A DNA stretch of 64,000 nt from UBA9926 sp913064795 (GTDB taxonomy: Bacteria; Pseudomonadota; Gammaproteobacteria; Pseudomonadales; Azotimanducaceae), in NCBI GenBank assembly GCA_045560765.1, contig JBJKZD010000014.1:1-64000 (forward strand). Reading direction: 5' to 3'. The stretch's first letter is position 1. Every line of letters starts with the position of its first letter. Below, piece by piece: positions 35,336 to 43,846 of this stretch. The position numbers and the translations under genes were made by a program. Under the pieces are notes generated by a model, which had not been told where the DNA came from, did no database searches, and saw only the letters and a list, made by a program, of their open reading frames with translations.

Positions 35336-36574
35336 CTAAACACGCTCGATGATGATTGCTGGCGCCATACCACCACCGGTACACATCGTTATCAATGCTG
35401 TGTTCAGGTCACGTCGTTCCAGCTCATCAAGCGCTGTTCCGATCAGGATTGACCCGGTCGCCCCGATTGGGTGACCCAGCGCCATCGCACCGCCGTTGAC
35501 ATTGACAATGGCCGGATCCAAGGCCAGATCTCGAATGAATTTCGCAGCGACAACACTAAACGCTTCATTGACTTCAAAGAGGTCAATGTCATTGGTAGTC
35601 ATACCCGCGCGCTCGAGCACTTTCCTCGCGGCAGGTACGGGCTCATTCAACATAAGGGTCGGACTTCCTCCAACCGTCGCGATGGCTCTGACTCTGGCTC
35701 GGGGCTTCCAGCCCTGGGCAGATGCATACTCTTTTGACGACATAATCAGTGCCGCAGCGCCATCGACGACCCCGGAGGAGTTGCCCGCATGATGCACGTG
35801 ATTAATCGCAAGATCAGGATAAGCACGCTTAACCAGCTGATCGAATGTTTCTCCAGTTTCGTCAATCGGCACACCCATAAACTTGTCAAAGACAGTATCG
35901 AGACCAGCGAGTGATTCGAGGGTTGTGCCTGGGCGAGGAAATTCTTCCCTATCCAGTGCCACCGATCCATCGTCGTTCTTAACCGTGATCAGGCTCTTGT
36001 CGAAATGACCATGCTTGATCGCGTAATCTGCGCGCTTTTGGCTTTCAACTGCAAGTGCATCGACTTCTTCGCGACTAAACCCTTCCAAGGTGGCGATCAT
36101 ATCGGCACAGATCCCCTGATGGGGCTGGGCGTGTAGGTTACGCAGGTGCAGGTTACTGCCGTCAACCGTTCGGTTCTTATCAGCTCGCGGCACGGTGGGC
36201 GTGTAAGACATCATTTCCACGCCACCAGCGACACAAAGATCATCCATACCGCTCATCAGGTTCGCTGCCGCAATATTGACGGAAGTAATCCCGGAACCGC
36301 AAAAGCGATCGAGGGTCATTCCACAGGCCTTATCGCTCCAGCCGGCATCCAGCGCCGCCATACGGCCAACGCAGGAGCCTTGTTTGCCAATTTGCGAGGA
36401 GCAAGCAACCACGACATCATCGATCTCTTCCGTTTTGAGATTGTTGCGCTCGCCGATCTGCTCAAAGACTTTGGCCAGAAGGCGGCCAGGATGAAAATCT
36501 GTAAGAGCACCTTTGCCCTGTTTGCCGATGCCACGTGGAGTGCGAGCGGCATCGATGATATACGCGTCAGCCAT
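35336..36574 (-). CDS. acetyl-CoA acetyltransferase / thiolase
   Basis: A 412-residue thiolase acting in beta-oxidation or acetyl-CoA condensation. The acyl-accepting cysteine is in DRFCGSGITSVN, the histidine in GGAMALGHPIGATG, and the second cysteine in TMCTGGGMAPA; all are intact. Length is slightly above the usual 390-400 residues. Its 5' region faces the alpha/beta-hydrolase gene, and enoyl-CoA hydratase is nearby, so a CoA-thioester degradation pathway is likely. Terminator present downstream. Confidence 0.96.
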   Translation of the reverse strand: MADAYIIDAARTPRGIGKQGKGALTDFHPGRLLAKVFEQIGERNNLKTEEIDDVVVACSSQIGKQGSCVGRMAALDAGWSDKACGMTLDRFCGSGITSVNIAAANLMSGMDDLCVAGGVEMMSYTPTVPRADKNRTVDGSNLHLRNLHAQPHQGICADMIATLEGFSREEVDALAVESQKRADYAIKHGHFDKSLITVKNDDGSVALDREEFPRPGTTLESLAGLDTVFDKFMGVPIDETGETFDQLVKRAYPDLAINHVHHAGNSSGVVDGAAALIMSSKEYASAQGWKPRARVRAIATVGGSPTLMLNEPVPAARKVLERAGMTTNDIDLFEVNEAFSVVAAKFIRDLALDPAIVNVNGGAMALGHPIGATGSILIGTALDELERRDLNTALITMCTGGGMAPAIIIERV

Positions 36575-36969
36575 GATGTAAGTCCCCTAAATTTAATCGA
36601 TTTATAAAATTACAAACGAGTCTCCATTGTACGCAGCTTCACGGGGCAATTGAAACCAGCGCTGCACTGGCTGCAGGGATCAACCCCTAACCCGCCAAGG
36701 GCACACAGAAGTTCTGCCACTTAGGATTTTTGTTTGTCTTTGATATCTATTTCTGCAGCTTTATTGGCGCGCTTGTCTTATCCTCTCCTTACTCGGGGAC
36801 TCATCGTTTTAGCGTATATTCCGTACGACACCGGATTATCAAGAGAGCCGAGGTTTAGATAAAAGAGTCGTATTTTAGGGCTGGCACCAATGGCAAGATC
36901 CCCTAAAAAAATAGCTTCGAGCATTCCTTTGGATTCATTGAAGAAAGTGACGATCATGAAACAGAGATC
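36575..36969. other. 395-bp divergent intergenic region
   Basis: Holds the promoters of the thiolase and hydrolase genes. A short direct repeat GATCATGAAACA occurs twice just before the hydrolase start. No gene is seen. Confidence 0.5.
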
Positions 36970-37734
36970 ATGAAACAAATAAGGACCATCGAGGTAGATG
37001 GCGCTCTTCTCAATGTAATCATTGAAGGACAGGAGGAGGCGCAACCGGTTTTACTCTGGCATGGCGCCGCCTGCACGCTAAAGATGTGGGACCACGTCAT
37101 ATCGCAGCTTGACCAGCATTTTCAGTTTGTACGTTTTGATATCAGAGGCGTTGGCGCAAGCGTCGCTAGCGGTATAGGCAATATCCAATACACCTTCTAC
37201 CAGTATGCCCGGGATGCCATCGGCATCTTAGACAGCCTCGGTATTGACCAATGCCACATCTGGTCCATGGCTTGGGGATCGAGGGCAGCCCTAGCTTTTT
37301 GCTCGCTCTACCCTGAACGCGTCAAATCAGCCGCATTATTTGATGCGAGCATTGGCCCAGCGGACGTTGAGGCTCAGAAACTTGGGCATAAGCAGGCCTT
37401 GCAGCGTCAGCGGGAAGCTGGTGTTACGCCATACGAGCGACCAGAGGGCTGGAACTTGCACCAAAACGAAGCCACCATGCGTCAGGCCATGACCGCGGCA
37501 ACGTCATTTGACCTCCGGGCAGCAACCGAACAATTGAGAATGCCTGTTCTTGTGGCAACAGGTGACTGCGATCCCAATCTGACTTCAAGCCGACACATCG
37601 CCGCAACGATCAAAGATGCGAGACTTGAAACCATGAAAAACGTCGGTCATGGATCGGTGCTACAAAGACCAGACCTAGCAGCCAGACTGTTTAACGACTT
37701 CCAGAATTCGCTAACCCGTGCTCGGGGGGGCTAG
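36970..37734 (+). CDS. alpha/beta hydrolase with modified nucleophile elbow
   Basis: A 254-residue alpha/beta-hydrolase. The oxyanion strand is LLWHGAACTLKMWDHV, and cap and barrel segments are typical. The usual GxSxG elbow reads IWSMAWG: the serine is in register, but both flanking glycines are replaced. Acid and histidine are ATGDCDPN and NVGHGSVLQRP. The fold is clear. Activity may be altered, or the elbow may be a variant found in a subfamily. Function unknown; it sits between thiolase and enoyl-CoA hydratase. Confidence 0.85.
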   Translation: MKQIRTIEVDGALLNVIIEGQEEAQPVLLWHGAACTLKMWDHVISQLDQHFQFVRFDIRGVGASVASGIGNIQYTFYQYARDAIGILDSLGIDQCHIWSMAWGSRAALAFCSLYPERVKSAALFDASIGPADVEAQKLGHKQALQRQREAGVTPYERPEGWNLHQNEATMRQAMTAATSFDLRAATEQLRMPVLVATGDCDPNLTSSRHIAATIKDARLETMKNVGHGSVLQRPDLAARLFNDFQNSLTRARGG

Positions 37735-37743
37735 GCTAAGAAT

Positions 37744-38568
37744 TTATGCGTTGATCTGCGCGATAATGCGCTCCAGCGTAAGCTCTCCTTCACGCGTCTG
37801 CCCTCCCAAATCGATAAACCGCTGCATCCGACGTTGCGCCTCAGGCATCACACGAGTTTGATTGAACAAGTATTGCTCCTCGAGCAAGCCTTGAGTGATC
37901 TGTGTGTCCGAATAATCCATGGCTTTTTTCGTGGCAGCGATAGCCTCCCGAGGATAAGCTGCAATTCGATGCGCTAGCGTGGCAACAAAATCATCTAATT
38001 CTGCCTTGGGGAGGGCTCGGTTAATATACCCATAGCGTTCAGCCTGTTCTGCATCATAGTCCTCACATCCTAAAGCAACCTCTAACGCCCGCGCTCGACC
38101 AAGCAACCTCGGCAATGTTTGCGACCCACTACCACTGGGGAATATCCCTAAAGCAACTTCTGGCTGGCTCAAGGTGGTTAAGCCCATAGCCGCAAAACGC
38201 ATATCGAGCGATAGCAGAAACTCACTGCCACCGCCCCTGGCGATGCCCGCTATCTTGCCAATGGATGCTATCGGAAGATTTCTAATACGCTGCAGTGCGG
38301 CCACATAGAGGTTAAGTTCCGTGGGCCTGAGTGCGACTGCACCGAGAGAGCGAATCAAATCAACATCCGCGTGAGCAATAAAAAATTCTGGGTTACCGCT
38401 TTGGAACACGACCACGTTACAGGTTGTCTCCGCTTCCAACTCAAGACTCAATTGATCGATCTCTCTGATCATCTCGATGTCGAGCAAATTAATGTCCCCA
38501 TGATCAATTGTCACCCAGATCACACCACCCTCTCTGGAAACCTGTAACGTGTTGTACTCATGACTCAT
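37744..38568 (-). CDS. enoyl-CoA hydratase/isomerase family protein
   Basis: A 274-residue crotonase-fold enzyme acting on a CoA thioester. The start MSHEYNTLQ has AAAGG upstream; a longer start at 38625 adds 19 unlikely residues. VVVFQSGNPEFFIAHADVDL and the oxyanion region KIAGIARGGGSEFLLSLDMR are diagnostic. FPSGSGSQTLPRLLG corresponds to the second active-site region, where the usual glutamates appear to be replaced by glycine or serine. It may not be a simple hydratase. A 6-bp-arm inverted repeat lies 16 bp upstream. Confidence 0.9.
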   Translation of the reverse strand: MSHEYNTLQVSREGGVIWVTIDHGDINLLDIEMIREIDQLSLELEAETTCNVVVFQSGNPEFFIAHADVDLIRSLGAVALRPTELNLYVAALQRIRNLPIASIGKIAGIARGGGSEFLLSLDMRFAAMGLTTLSQPEVALGIFPSGSGSQTLPRLLGRARALEVALGCEDYDAEQAERYGYINRALPKAELDDFVATLAHRIAAYPREAIAATKKAMDYSDTQITQGLLEEQYLFNQTRVMPEAQRRMQRFIDLGGQTREGELTLERIIAQINA

Positions 38569-38583
38569 GGCCGATACCTTTTT

Positions 38584-38600
38584 ATAATGTAAACCATTAT
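38584..38600. promoter_or_regulatory. inverted repeat between divergent hydratase and dehalogenase genes
   Basis: ATAATG, five bases, CATTAT: perfect arms located 16 bp upstream of the hydratase start. TATAAT at the same place may be a -10 box, so a repressor would block it. TetR-type operators often look like this; the regulator is not identified. Confidence 0.45.
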
Positions 38601-38707
38601 TATAGACGCTATCTTCATCGATCAAACAACATTCGACTGCACTTCTAAAAAAGAGAGCCTGTCAGCGTGACTTCGATCGATTCACTCCACAAAAAGGTAG
38701 ATCTATT

Positions 38708-39745
38708 ATGAGCTCAGAGATACTCCGCACCATCGACGGAAGAGAATTTGTCCGCACACCAGATATGCAATTCCAAGACCTCCCTGACTTCCCATACCAA
38801 CCTCACTACGTGGAAGTGGATGGCCTTCGCATGCATTACATCGACGAAGGGCCTGAAGATGGTGAAATCGTTCTGCTGCTGCACGGACAGCCCGATTGGT
38901 CGTATCTTTACAGAAAGATGATCCCCATCATCACAGCGGCAGGTTACCGAGCAATCGCTCCGGACATGATCGGCATGGGCCGCTCGGACAAACCAACGGA
39001 TATTCACACCCACACTATTTATGCCCATGCTGACTGGTGGCTTGAGCTCATTTACGCGCTCGACCTAAAAGACATCACGCTGTTTGGACAAGATTGGGGC
39101 GGCTTTACCAGCTTAATCACGGTTGCGCATCATTCCGAGTATTTTAAAAGGGTGATGGTTTCAAACACCGCGCTCAACCTAATGCCCGAGCCAGTCCTTA
39201 ATATTGCTCTGGGCCTCAACCGGGAAGATTATCCTGTAGATCCGGAGTCGGAGATCCGTACCTTTGATGATTTTCTTAAGGTTTGCCAGGCTAAAGGTCA
39301 CATCAAAGAGGATATGTCTGATTTTTTTCAGGGTTGGATGACTTACGCTCTAACAGGACCTGAGCTGCGCGCAAGCGATAATATTCGTAGAGATTTTGGC
39401 GGCATCGAGCTCACTCAAGATGAAATCAGAGCCTATGATGCCCCCTTCCCAGAAGAGATTTATATGACCGGCATTCGAACCTTGCCGAGTATGGCCTCCA
39501 TGCTCGACGTCGATGCCAGCCTGGCTGCCTGGGAGGCATTGAAGCAGTTCAGTAAACCCTTCCTCACCGTTTTCGGCGAATTCGATCTACTGGTGGGCTC
39601 CAGAAAAATTCAAAACACCTTGATCAACAATATCCCGGGCGCAGCTGGAATGGCCCACGACCGAATGCCCGCGGGTCACTTCATTCAAGAATCTCAAGGG
39701 GAAGCCATTGCAAATCGATTGGTCGAATTTATCGCAAACCATTAA
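38708..39745 (+). CDS. haloalkane dehalogenase-type alpha/beta hydrolase
   Basis: A 345-residue alpha/beta-hydrolase resembling the HLD-I group. LLLHGQPDWSYLYRKMIPII is the oxyanion region, with Gln61 where DhlA has Glu. The nucleophile is Asp129 in GQDWGG, with Trp130 as first halide-binding residue. The acid is Asp293 (FGEFDLLVG) and the histidine His324 (PAGHFIQESQ). The aspartate nucleophile separates it from ester hydrolases. Many close relatives are assigned by sequence only, and some may be epoxide hydrolases, so the exact substrate is open. Confidence 0.88.
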   Translation: MSSEILRTIDGREFVRTPDMQFQDLPDFPYQPHYVEVDGLRMHYIDEGPEDGEIVLLLHGQPDWSYLYRKMIPIITAAGYRAIAPDMIGMGRSDKPTDIHTHTIYAHADWWLELIYALDLKDITLFGQDWGGFTSLITVAHHSEYFKRVMVSNTALNLMPEPVLNIALGLNREDYPVDPESEIRTFDDFLKVCQAKGHIKEDMSDFFQGWMTYALTGPELRASDNIRRDFGGIELTQDEIRAYDAPFPEEIYMTGIRTLPSMASMLDVDASLAAWEALKQFSKPFLTVFGEFDLLVGSRKIQNTLINNIPGAAGMAHDRMPAGHFIQESQGEAIANRLVEFIANH

Positions 39746-39974
39746 TCGCTTAAGTGGAACCTATCACCTGTGATCAAATGTACGCCGCGGATCGCTCCCA
39801 AGTGGGCGCGATACCCGAGGGGTTACTTGCATCGCCTCAGATATCGGTATCAACACAGAGGAGTCCTCAAGCTAAACAGAGATGATCGCTGCGATTTCTA
39901 AAGCGCCGACACTAAGCAACAGCGTCCAACACCATGAGGGTTCAAGGCTTGAAGACAAATGACCTTATCGTAGA

Positions 39975-41114
39975 CTATCCTTCAAGCTTATAGATGCGCT
40001 TAACATTCCCGCCCAGAACTTTCTCCCGGGTCCCTGCTGGCAGCGCTTGCGCATACCGGGTCAAGTCATCAACCCAGGTGTGAGGGTGATCAGGATGCGG
40101 GTAATCGGTCGCCCACATGAAACACTCATCACCGACGTGAGCAATAATATGTGGTGCGGCGGTCTCGTCCGGATCACCCGAAATAAAGCACTGGCGCCGG
40201 AAGACATCGGCTGCGCGAGTCCGCTTGATGTTCAGCGAGTCCGTATAGGCATCCAACCGATCGATCATTGCACCGATCCAGCCAGAACCAGCTTCTAACA
40301 CCCCGAGACGTAGCGTTGGAAAACGTTCGAGGGTGCCCAGTGAAAAAAATGATATCAGTGCTTGCTGCACGATCGATCGCAGCCAGATTGCCTCACCCCA
40401 AGCCCGCCCTTCCCGGGGCCAGTCAAAAATGCCGGCAGCTGCCGCATGGGGCGTAAACGTGGGATGAATCGCGAACGGCACGTCCAGCTCGACACACTTT
40501 GCAAACAGAGGATCATGGGCGCTCGCGCCGTGAATAACCCGATTGTGATTAAACGGGTTGACCCAGGCCCCTCGGCAGCCATCTTTCACCGCACGCTCAA
40601 GCTCTTGGACAGAGCCCTCAACATCCAGCAATGTAAGCTGAGCAATTGGCACAAGTTTGCCACCAGAATCACGACAGAAGTCTGCAATCCAGCGGTTGTA
40701 GGCTCGGCAGTAAGCGAGACTCAATTCTGGGTCTGTTAACTCGACTTCCCAGAGCAGCCCAAGGGTCGGATAGAGCAGACTGTATTCAAGATTCTCTTGC
40801 TCCATGAGAGAAAGCCGATCCCTGGCATCACTAGCGCCAAATGGAAAGTTATCTGCATAGCGCCGATCTGGGCTCGGACGCATGTTCTCTTCACCCATAG
40901 CACCCAGCAACCCAAGCGAGCCTTTGCGAGACCGCTTACTGGGCTGACCATTGATTTCAAGGTATTCGTATCCATCGCTGTCGACCTGGATTCTAAGTGC
41001 GCGAGCACGATATTTTTCCTCCAAGTAGGTTTCCCAGAGATCAGGAGGTTCGAGGATATGGCCATCTGCATCGACCGTCCCCTCATAAGGAAAACGTTTT
41101 ATCTCATAAGCCAT
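39975..41114 (-). CDS. ACMSD-like amidohydrolase (metal-dependent)
   Basis: A 379-residue metal-dependent hydrolase or decarboxylase of the amidohydrolase_2 group. The N-terminal metal motif is TVDADGHILEPPDLWETYL. The internal histidine is AIHPTFTPH and the C-terminal aspartate region WATDYPHPDHP. The Phe/Trp-rich barrel strands are typical. Such enzymes cleave or decarboxylate aromatic and enol acids, or act on other catabolic intermediates. It stands alone on the minus strand, next to the dehalogenase. Confidence 0.88.
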   Translation of the reverse strand: MAYEIKRFPYEGTVDADGHILEPPDLWETYLEEKYRARALRIQVDSDGYEYLEINGQPSKRSRKGSLGLLGAMGEENMRPSPDRRYADNFPFGASDARDRLSLMEQENLEYSLLYPTLGLLWEVELTDPELSLAYCRAYNRWIADFCRDSGGKLVPIAQLTLLDVEGSVQELERAVKDGCRGAWVNPFNHNRVIHGASAHDPLFAKCVELDVPFAIHPTFTPHAAAAGIFDWPREGRAWGEAIWLRSIVQQALISFFSLGTLERFPTLRLGVLEAGSGWIGAMIDRLDAYTDSLNIKRTRAADVFRRQCFISGDPDETAAPHIIAHVGDECFMWATDYPHPDHPHTWVDDLTRYAQALPAGTREKVLGGNVKRIYKLEG

Positions 41115-41536
41115 GGTTGATTTGTCCTTTGCTGTTTAACCCGCACAGTTTTTTTTGCTTTTTGTCGCGGCACTTTTGTGACGGCTACCAAGCACTATCA
41201 TCCAAGATCTATTGACAAGCAACCTCTAGAAAATAAGCGCCGGCCTGAGGAGAACCGCAAGACTCACAGCGCTGATCCGTTATCCCAGGGTCGCCACTGC
41301 AATAGGCGGTGACCGAGTTCGATACAGCCGGTATCAAGGCTCGTTCTTGGCTTCCTGACAGGCTTTCTTGTCCTTTAGAGCGACGCAACCTCGACTTCAA
41401 CAGGCGATCGCCACTCGTTTGTGATGTTGTGCTCATTTGCCTGCATCAGAGAAAAGAGGAATGGTCAGGGATGCGGATTTAGCAGATGATTGGGTTACTT
41501 ACACAAAAACCACCTTCTCAATAAAAGAGGTAGCCA
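41115..41536. other. 422-bp intergenic region, no supported gene
   Basis: A 75-residue minus-strand frame (41209-41436) has cysteines near its end but only a weak ribosome-binding site. The region otherwise contains the DgkA promoter. Confidence 0.45.
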
Positions 41537-41896
41537 TTGGCCCGTTTTAGCATCAAAGCGCGACTGAACAGTGTGGGTGATGCCCTCAGGGGTATCGGTC
41601 ATTTGATTTCTCAAGAACACAACGCGTGGATTCACGTGGTAGCCACGCTCTGCGTCATCAGCCTTGGCTATTACCATGCCATCTCATTTGGGGATTGGAT
41701 CGCCCTGGTCATTGCAATGAGCATGGTTTGGTTAGCCGAAGGCATGAATACCGCCGTTGAACTTCTGGCCGATGCAGTGAGCCAAGAGCAGAACACCTTG
41801 ATAGGAAAAGCTAAGGACGTCGCCGCGGGCGCCGTGTTATTAGCCGCGATCGGCGCGACTGTTATTGGCGCGCTTGTTTTTTATCCGTATTTATAA
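41537..41896 (+). CDS. diacylglycerol kinase / undecaprenol kinase family (DgkA)
   Basis: A 119-residue three-helix membrane kinase. Features are LRGIGHLISQEHNAWIHVVA at the N-terminus, the conserved MVWLAEGMNTAVELLADAV with catalytic glutamate, and KAKDVAAGAVLLAAIGA in the third helix. It phosphorylates a membrane lipid alcohol using ATP. The start codon is TTG, with AAGAGG 7 bp upstream. Length is normal. Confidence 0.93.
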   Translation: MARFSIKARLNSVGDALRGIGHLISQEHNAWIHVVATLCVISLGYYHAISFGDWIALVIAMSMVWLAEGMNTAVELLADAVSQEQNTLIGKAKDVAAGAVLLAAIGATVIGALVFYPYL

Positions 41897-42080
41897 AACT
41901 TGTCCTAGGTACACCTTTGATGAACGTCGATGTAGGCCTGTCTGGAGGGCCAAACACCCCGGACTCTTGCAACAATTTTTGTGTGCCGGTACTGCCACTG
42001 GAGCGATCAAGCCAAGCGATGCTTACAAGAAGTCGGGGACTGTTATATCGCCGCAGCCTAGAGAGATAATTTTTGGCTGA

Positions 42081-42132
42081 AGAGTATTGTTTGGTCAAGG
42101 GGTATTGTTTGATAAAGGGATATTGTTTGGCT
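42081..42132. repeat. short tandem repeats, TATTGTTTG unit
   Basis: TATTGTTTGG/A occurs three times with periods of 19 and 18 bp (42084, 42103, 42121), joined by AAGG-like spacers. The rest of 41897-42388 (492 bp) holds no recognised gene. Confidence 0.75.
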
Positions 42133-42388
42133 AAGGCAAAGCGGTAGACCTTGATGGCTCGCAACACGCCAAACGATCCATTGCCAGATGTCTGCTTTGA
42201 CACTCGCTCCCGCGCTGACTCAAGCAATGAGACAATAAATAGCGTTTAGTTACGAAATGATTGCAGTAATGCTCGTCCTTTAAGGGATATTAGCCAACAC
42301 TAGGTGGCGCGACTCCAAGGTCAATGTTTCGGCAAACGACATATCAGTGCGGCCGCAGTTTTGAAAGGGTATAAGGGGATAAAAGAAA

Positions 42389-43591
42389 ATGACCATTAAG
42401 GTGTTAAAAGGGTTTCTCTACTTGTTATTGGCCCTGATTGCGGTTGTCTTGTCGATTTTGGGAACCGCCTGGGCACTTACCTTTCAACATGAAATCAATC
42501 AAAGTCACGACACCCCTTACGTCCGTGACGACATCCTCTCAATCGATCAGCCCAAGAGTAAGGCGCTCTGGGAAGTGTTGTTACTGGGCGACGCGGGTGA
42601 CTCGACACTCGTGCCATGGCATCAAACCTTAGCAATGGCCTCAGAGATGGCGGCAAAGAGACCCGGTCAAACGTCTGTGGTGATGCTGGGCGACAATATT
42701 TACTTCTTTGGTTATCCCAATCTAGACGAAGAACAGACAGAGTATGATCAAGAGCAACTCGAATTAATTGATCGCTTAAATGCGCAACTCCAAGTCTCAA
42801 AGCGCAGCAAGGCTGAATTATTTCTTGTGCCAGGCAACCATGATTGGTACGCAGAGCAAGTGGATACCCAGGCGGAACATGTCTTGACGTACGCTCGGGC
42901 GCAGGGTGCACCCGTGTCCTTTCAGCCTTGGGTGAAAGACCAACAACCCTTGCCAGAAGTTGTCCACCGGGCAGGTGTCAGCATCATTTTTCTTGACACC
43001 CAGTGGCTGATCACAACCGATCAAATCGGCTTTGATTTGGCCATGGACCGGCTCGAGCAGATATTAACGAGCACGCTAACCCAGCACCCAGATAACCTCA
43101 TTCTTGCAACGGGACATCATCCCATTCAGACCATGGGGCCGCATGCGCAGTTTTATACCAACCGCAGCTATGCCTTTTTTATGGAACTCGTCGGTTTGTT
43201 TTCTGAGCCGGATCAGGACACCCACAACCCGCCCTACCAACGCTTAATTACGGGTCTTAATGATGCTTTCACGGTTGACGCCAATCTAATCTACGCGGCG
43301 GGTCATGAGCACAGCCTACAAATCTTTGAGGCGCTATCGCCAACATTCGAAATGGAAGCTGCTTTAGTGGCAGAGCCATCAGCAGCAAATGCGTTGACCC
43401 TCGGAGCCGACTATCAATTGGTCAGCGGTGCAGCGCACCACAAAAAAGTCAGCGGAGTTGGGCATAACGACAACACGCTGTTCGCAGTTGCAACCGAGGG
43501 CTTTATGAAATTAAGTATCTACCCCGAAGGCACAACCGTTGAAGTGATCTCGTCTAAAGGAGAATTGCTTCATCGCCAATGGCTGAGGTGA
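42389..43591 (+). CDS. calcineurin-like metallophosphoesterase, membrane anchored
   Basis: A 400-residue protein with an N-terminal helix (about 8-30) and a metallophosphoesterase domain. Metal-binding blocks occur in order: LLGDAGD, VVMLGDNIYFFG, FLVPGNHDWYAE, ATGHHP and AAGHEHS, all intact. It probably hydrolyses a phosphomonoester or diester on the periplasmic face. An inserted stretch between GDN and GNHD is longer than minimal. Substrate unknown. Confidence 0.92.
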   Translation: MTIKVLKGFLYLLLALIAVVLSILGTAWALTFQHEINQSHDTPYVRDDILSIDQPKSKALWEVLLLGDAGDSTLVPWHQTLAMASEMAAKRPGQTSVVMLGDNIYFFGYPNLDEEQTEYDQEQLELIDRLNAQLQVSKRSKAELFLVPGNHDWYAEQVDTQAEHVLTYARAQGAPVSFQPWVKDQQPLPEVVHRAGVSIIFLDTQWLITTDQIGFDLAMDRLEQILTSTLTQHPDNLILATGHHPIQTMGPHAQFYTNRSYAFFMELVGLFSEPDQDTHNPPYQRLITGLNDAFTVDANLIYAAGHEHSLQIFEALSPTFEMEAALVAEPSAANALTLGADYQLVSGAAHHKKVSGVGHNDNTLFAVATEGFMKLSIYPEGTTVEVISSKGELLHRQWLR

Positions 43592-43652
43592 TGGGGTTCC
43601 GGTCTAGACCTCGGCTGATCCAACCCTCACCTCAATGATCGATCAGCCCGAC

Positions 43653-43676
43653 CAGCGTTTAGCGTTTAGCGTTTAG
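43653..43676. repeat. heptamer tandem repeat (AGCGTTT)x3
   Basis: Three perfect AGCGTTT units followed by AGC. Lies in the 255-bp gap before the symporter gene. Slippage-prone; no function visible. Confidence 0.9.
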
Positions 43677-43846
43677 CAGACAGCAACCTGCAGGTTCTTT
43701 GGTATCAACAACGCACACCCCGTACCTCCCATGCACGGGCTAGCAAAACCCTGACCCAAACCGAACCCATCCACAGACCCGTCGTGCGAATCGGTGCGGG
43801 ATGTGTAACCATGGGCCACTAATCATCGCCCACTGACGAGCACCGC

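Noticed and set aside
41209..41436. 75-aa cysteine-containing minus frame
   Set aside because: Weak ribosome-binding site, unrecognised and isolated; not enough support to call a gene.
41862..42227. 121-aa minus-strand frame over tandem repeats
   Set aside because: It overlaps the DgkA 3' end, repeats supply much of the sequence (KQYP-like units), and no ribosome-binding site or family was seen.
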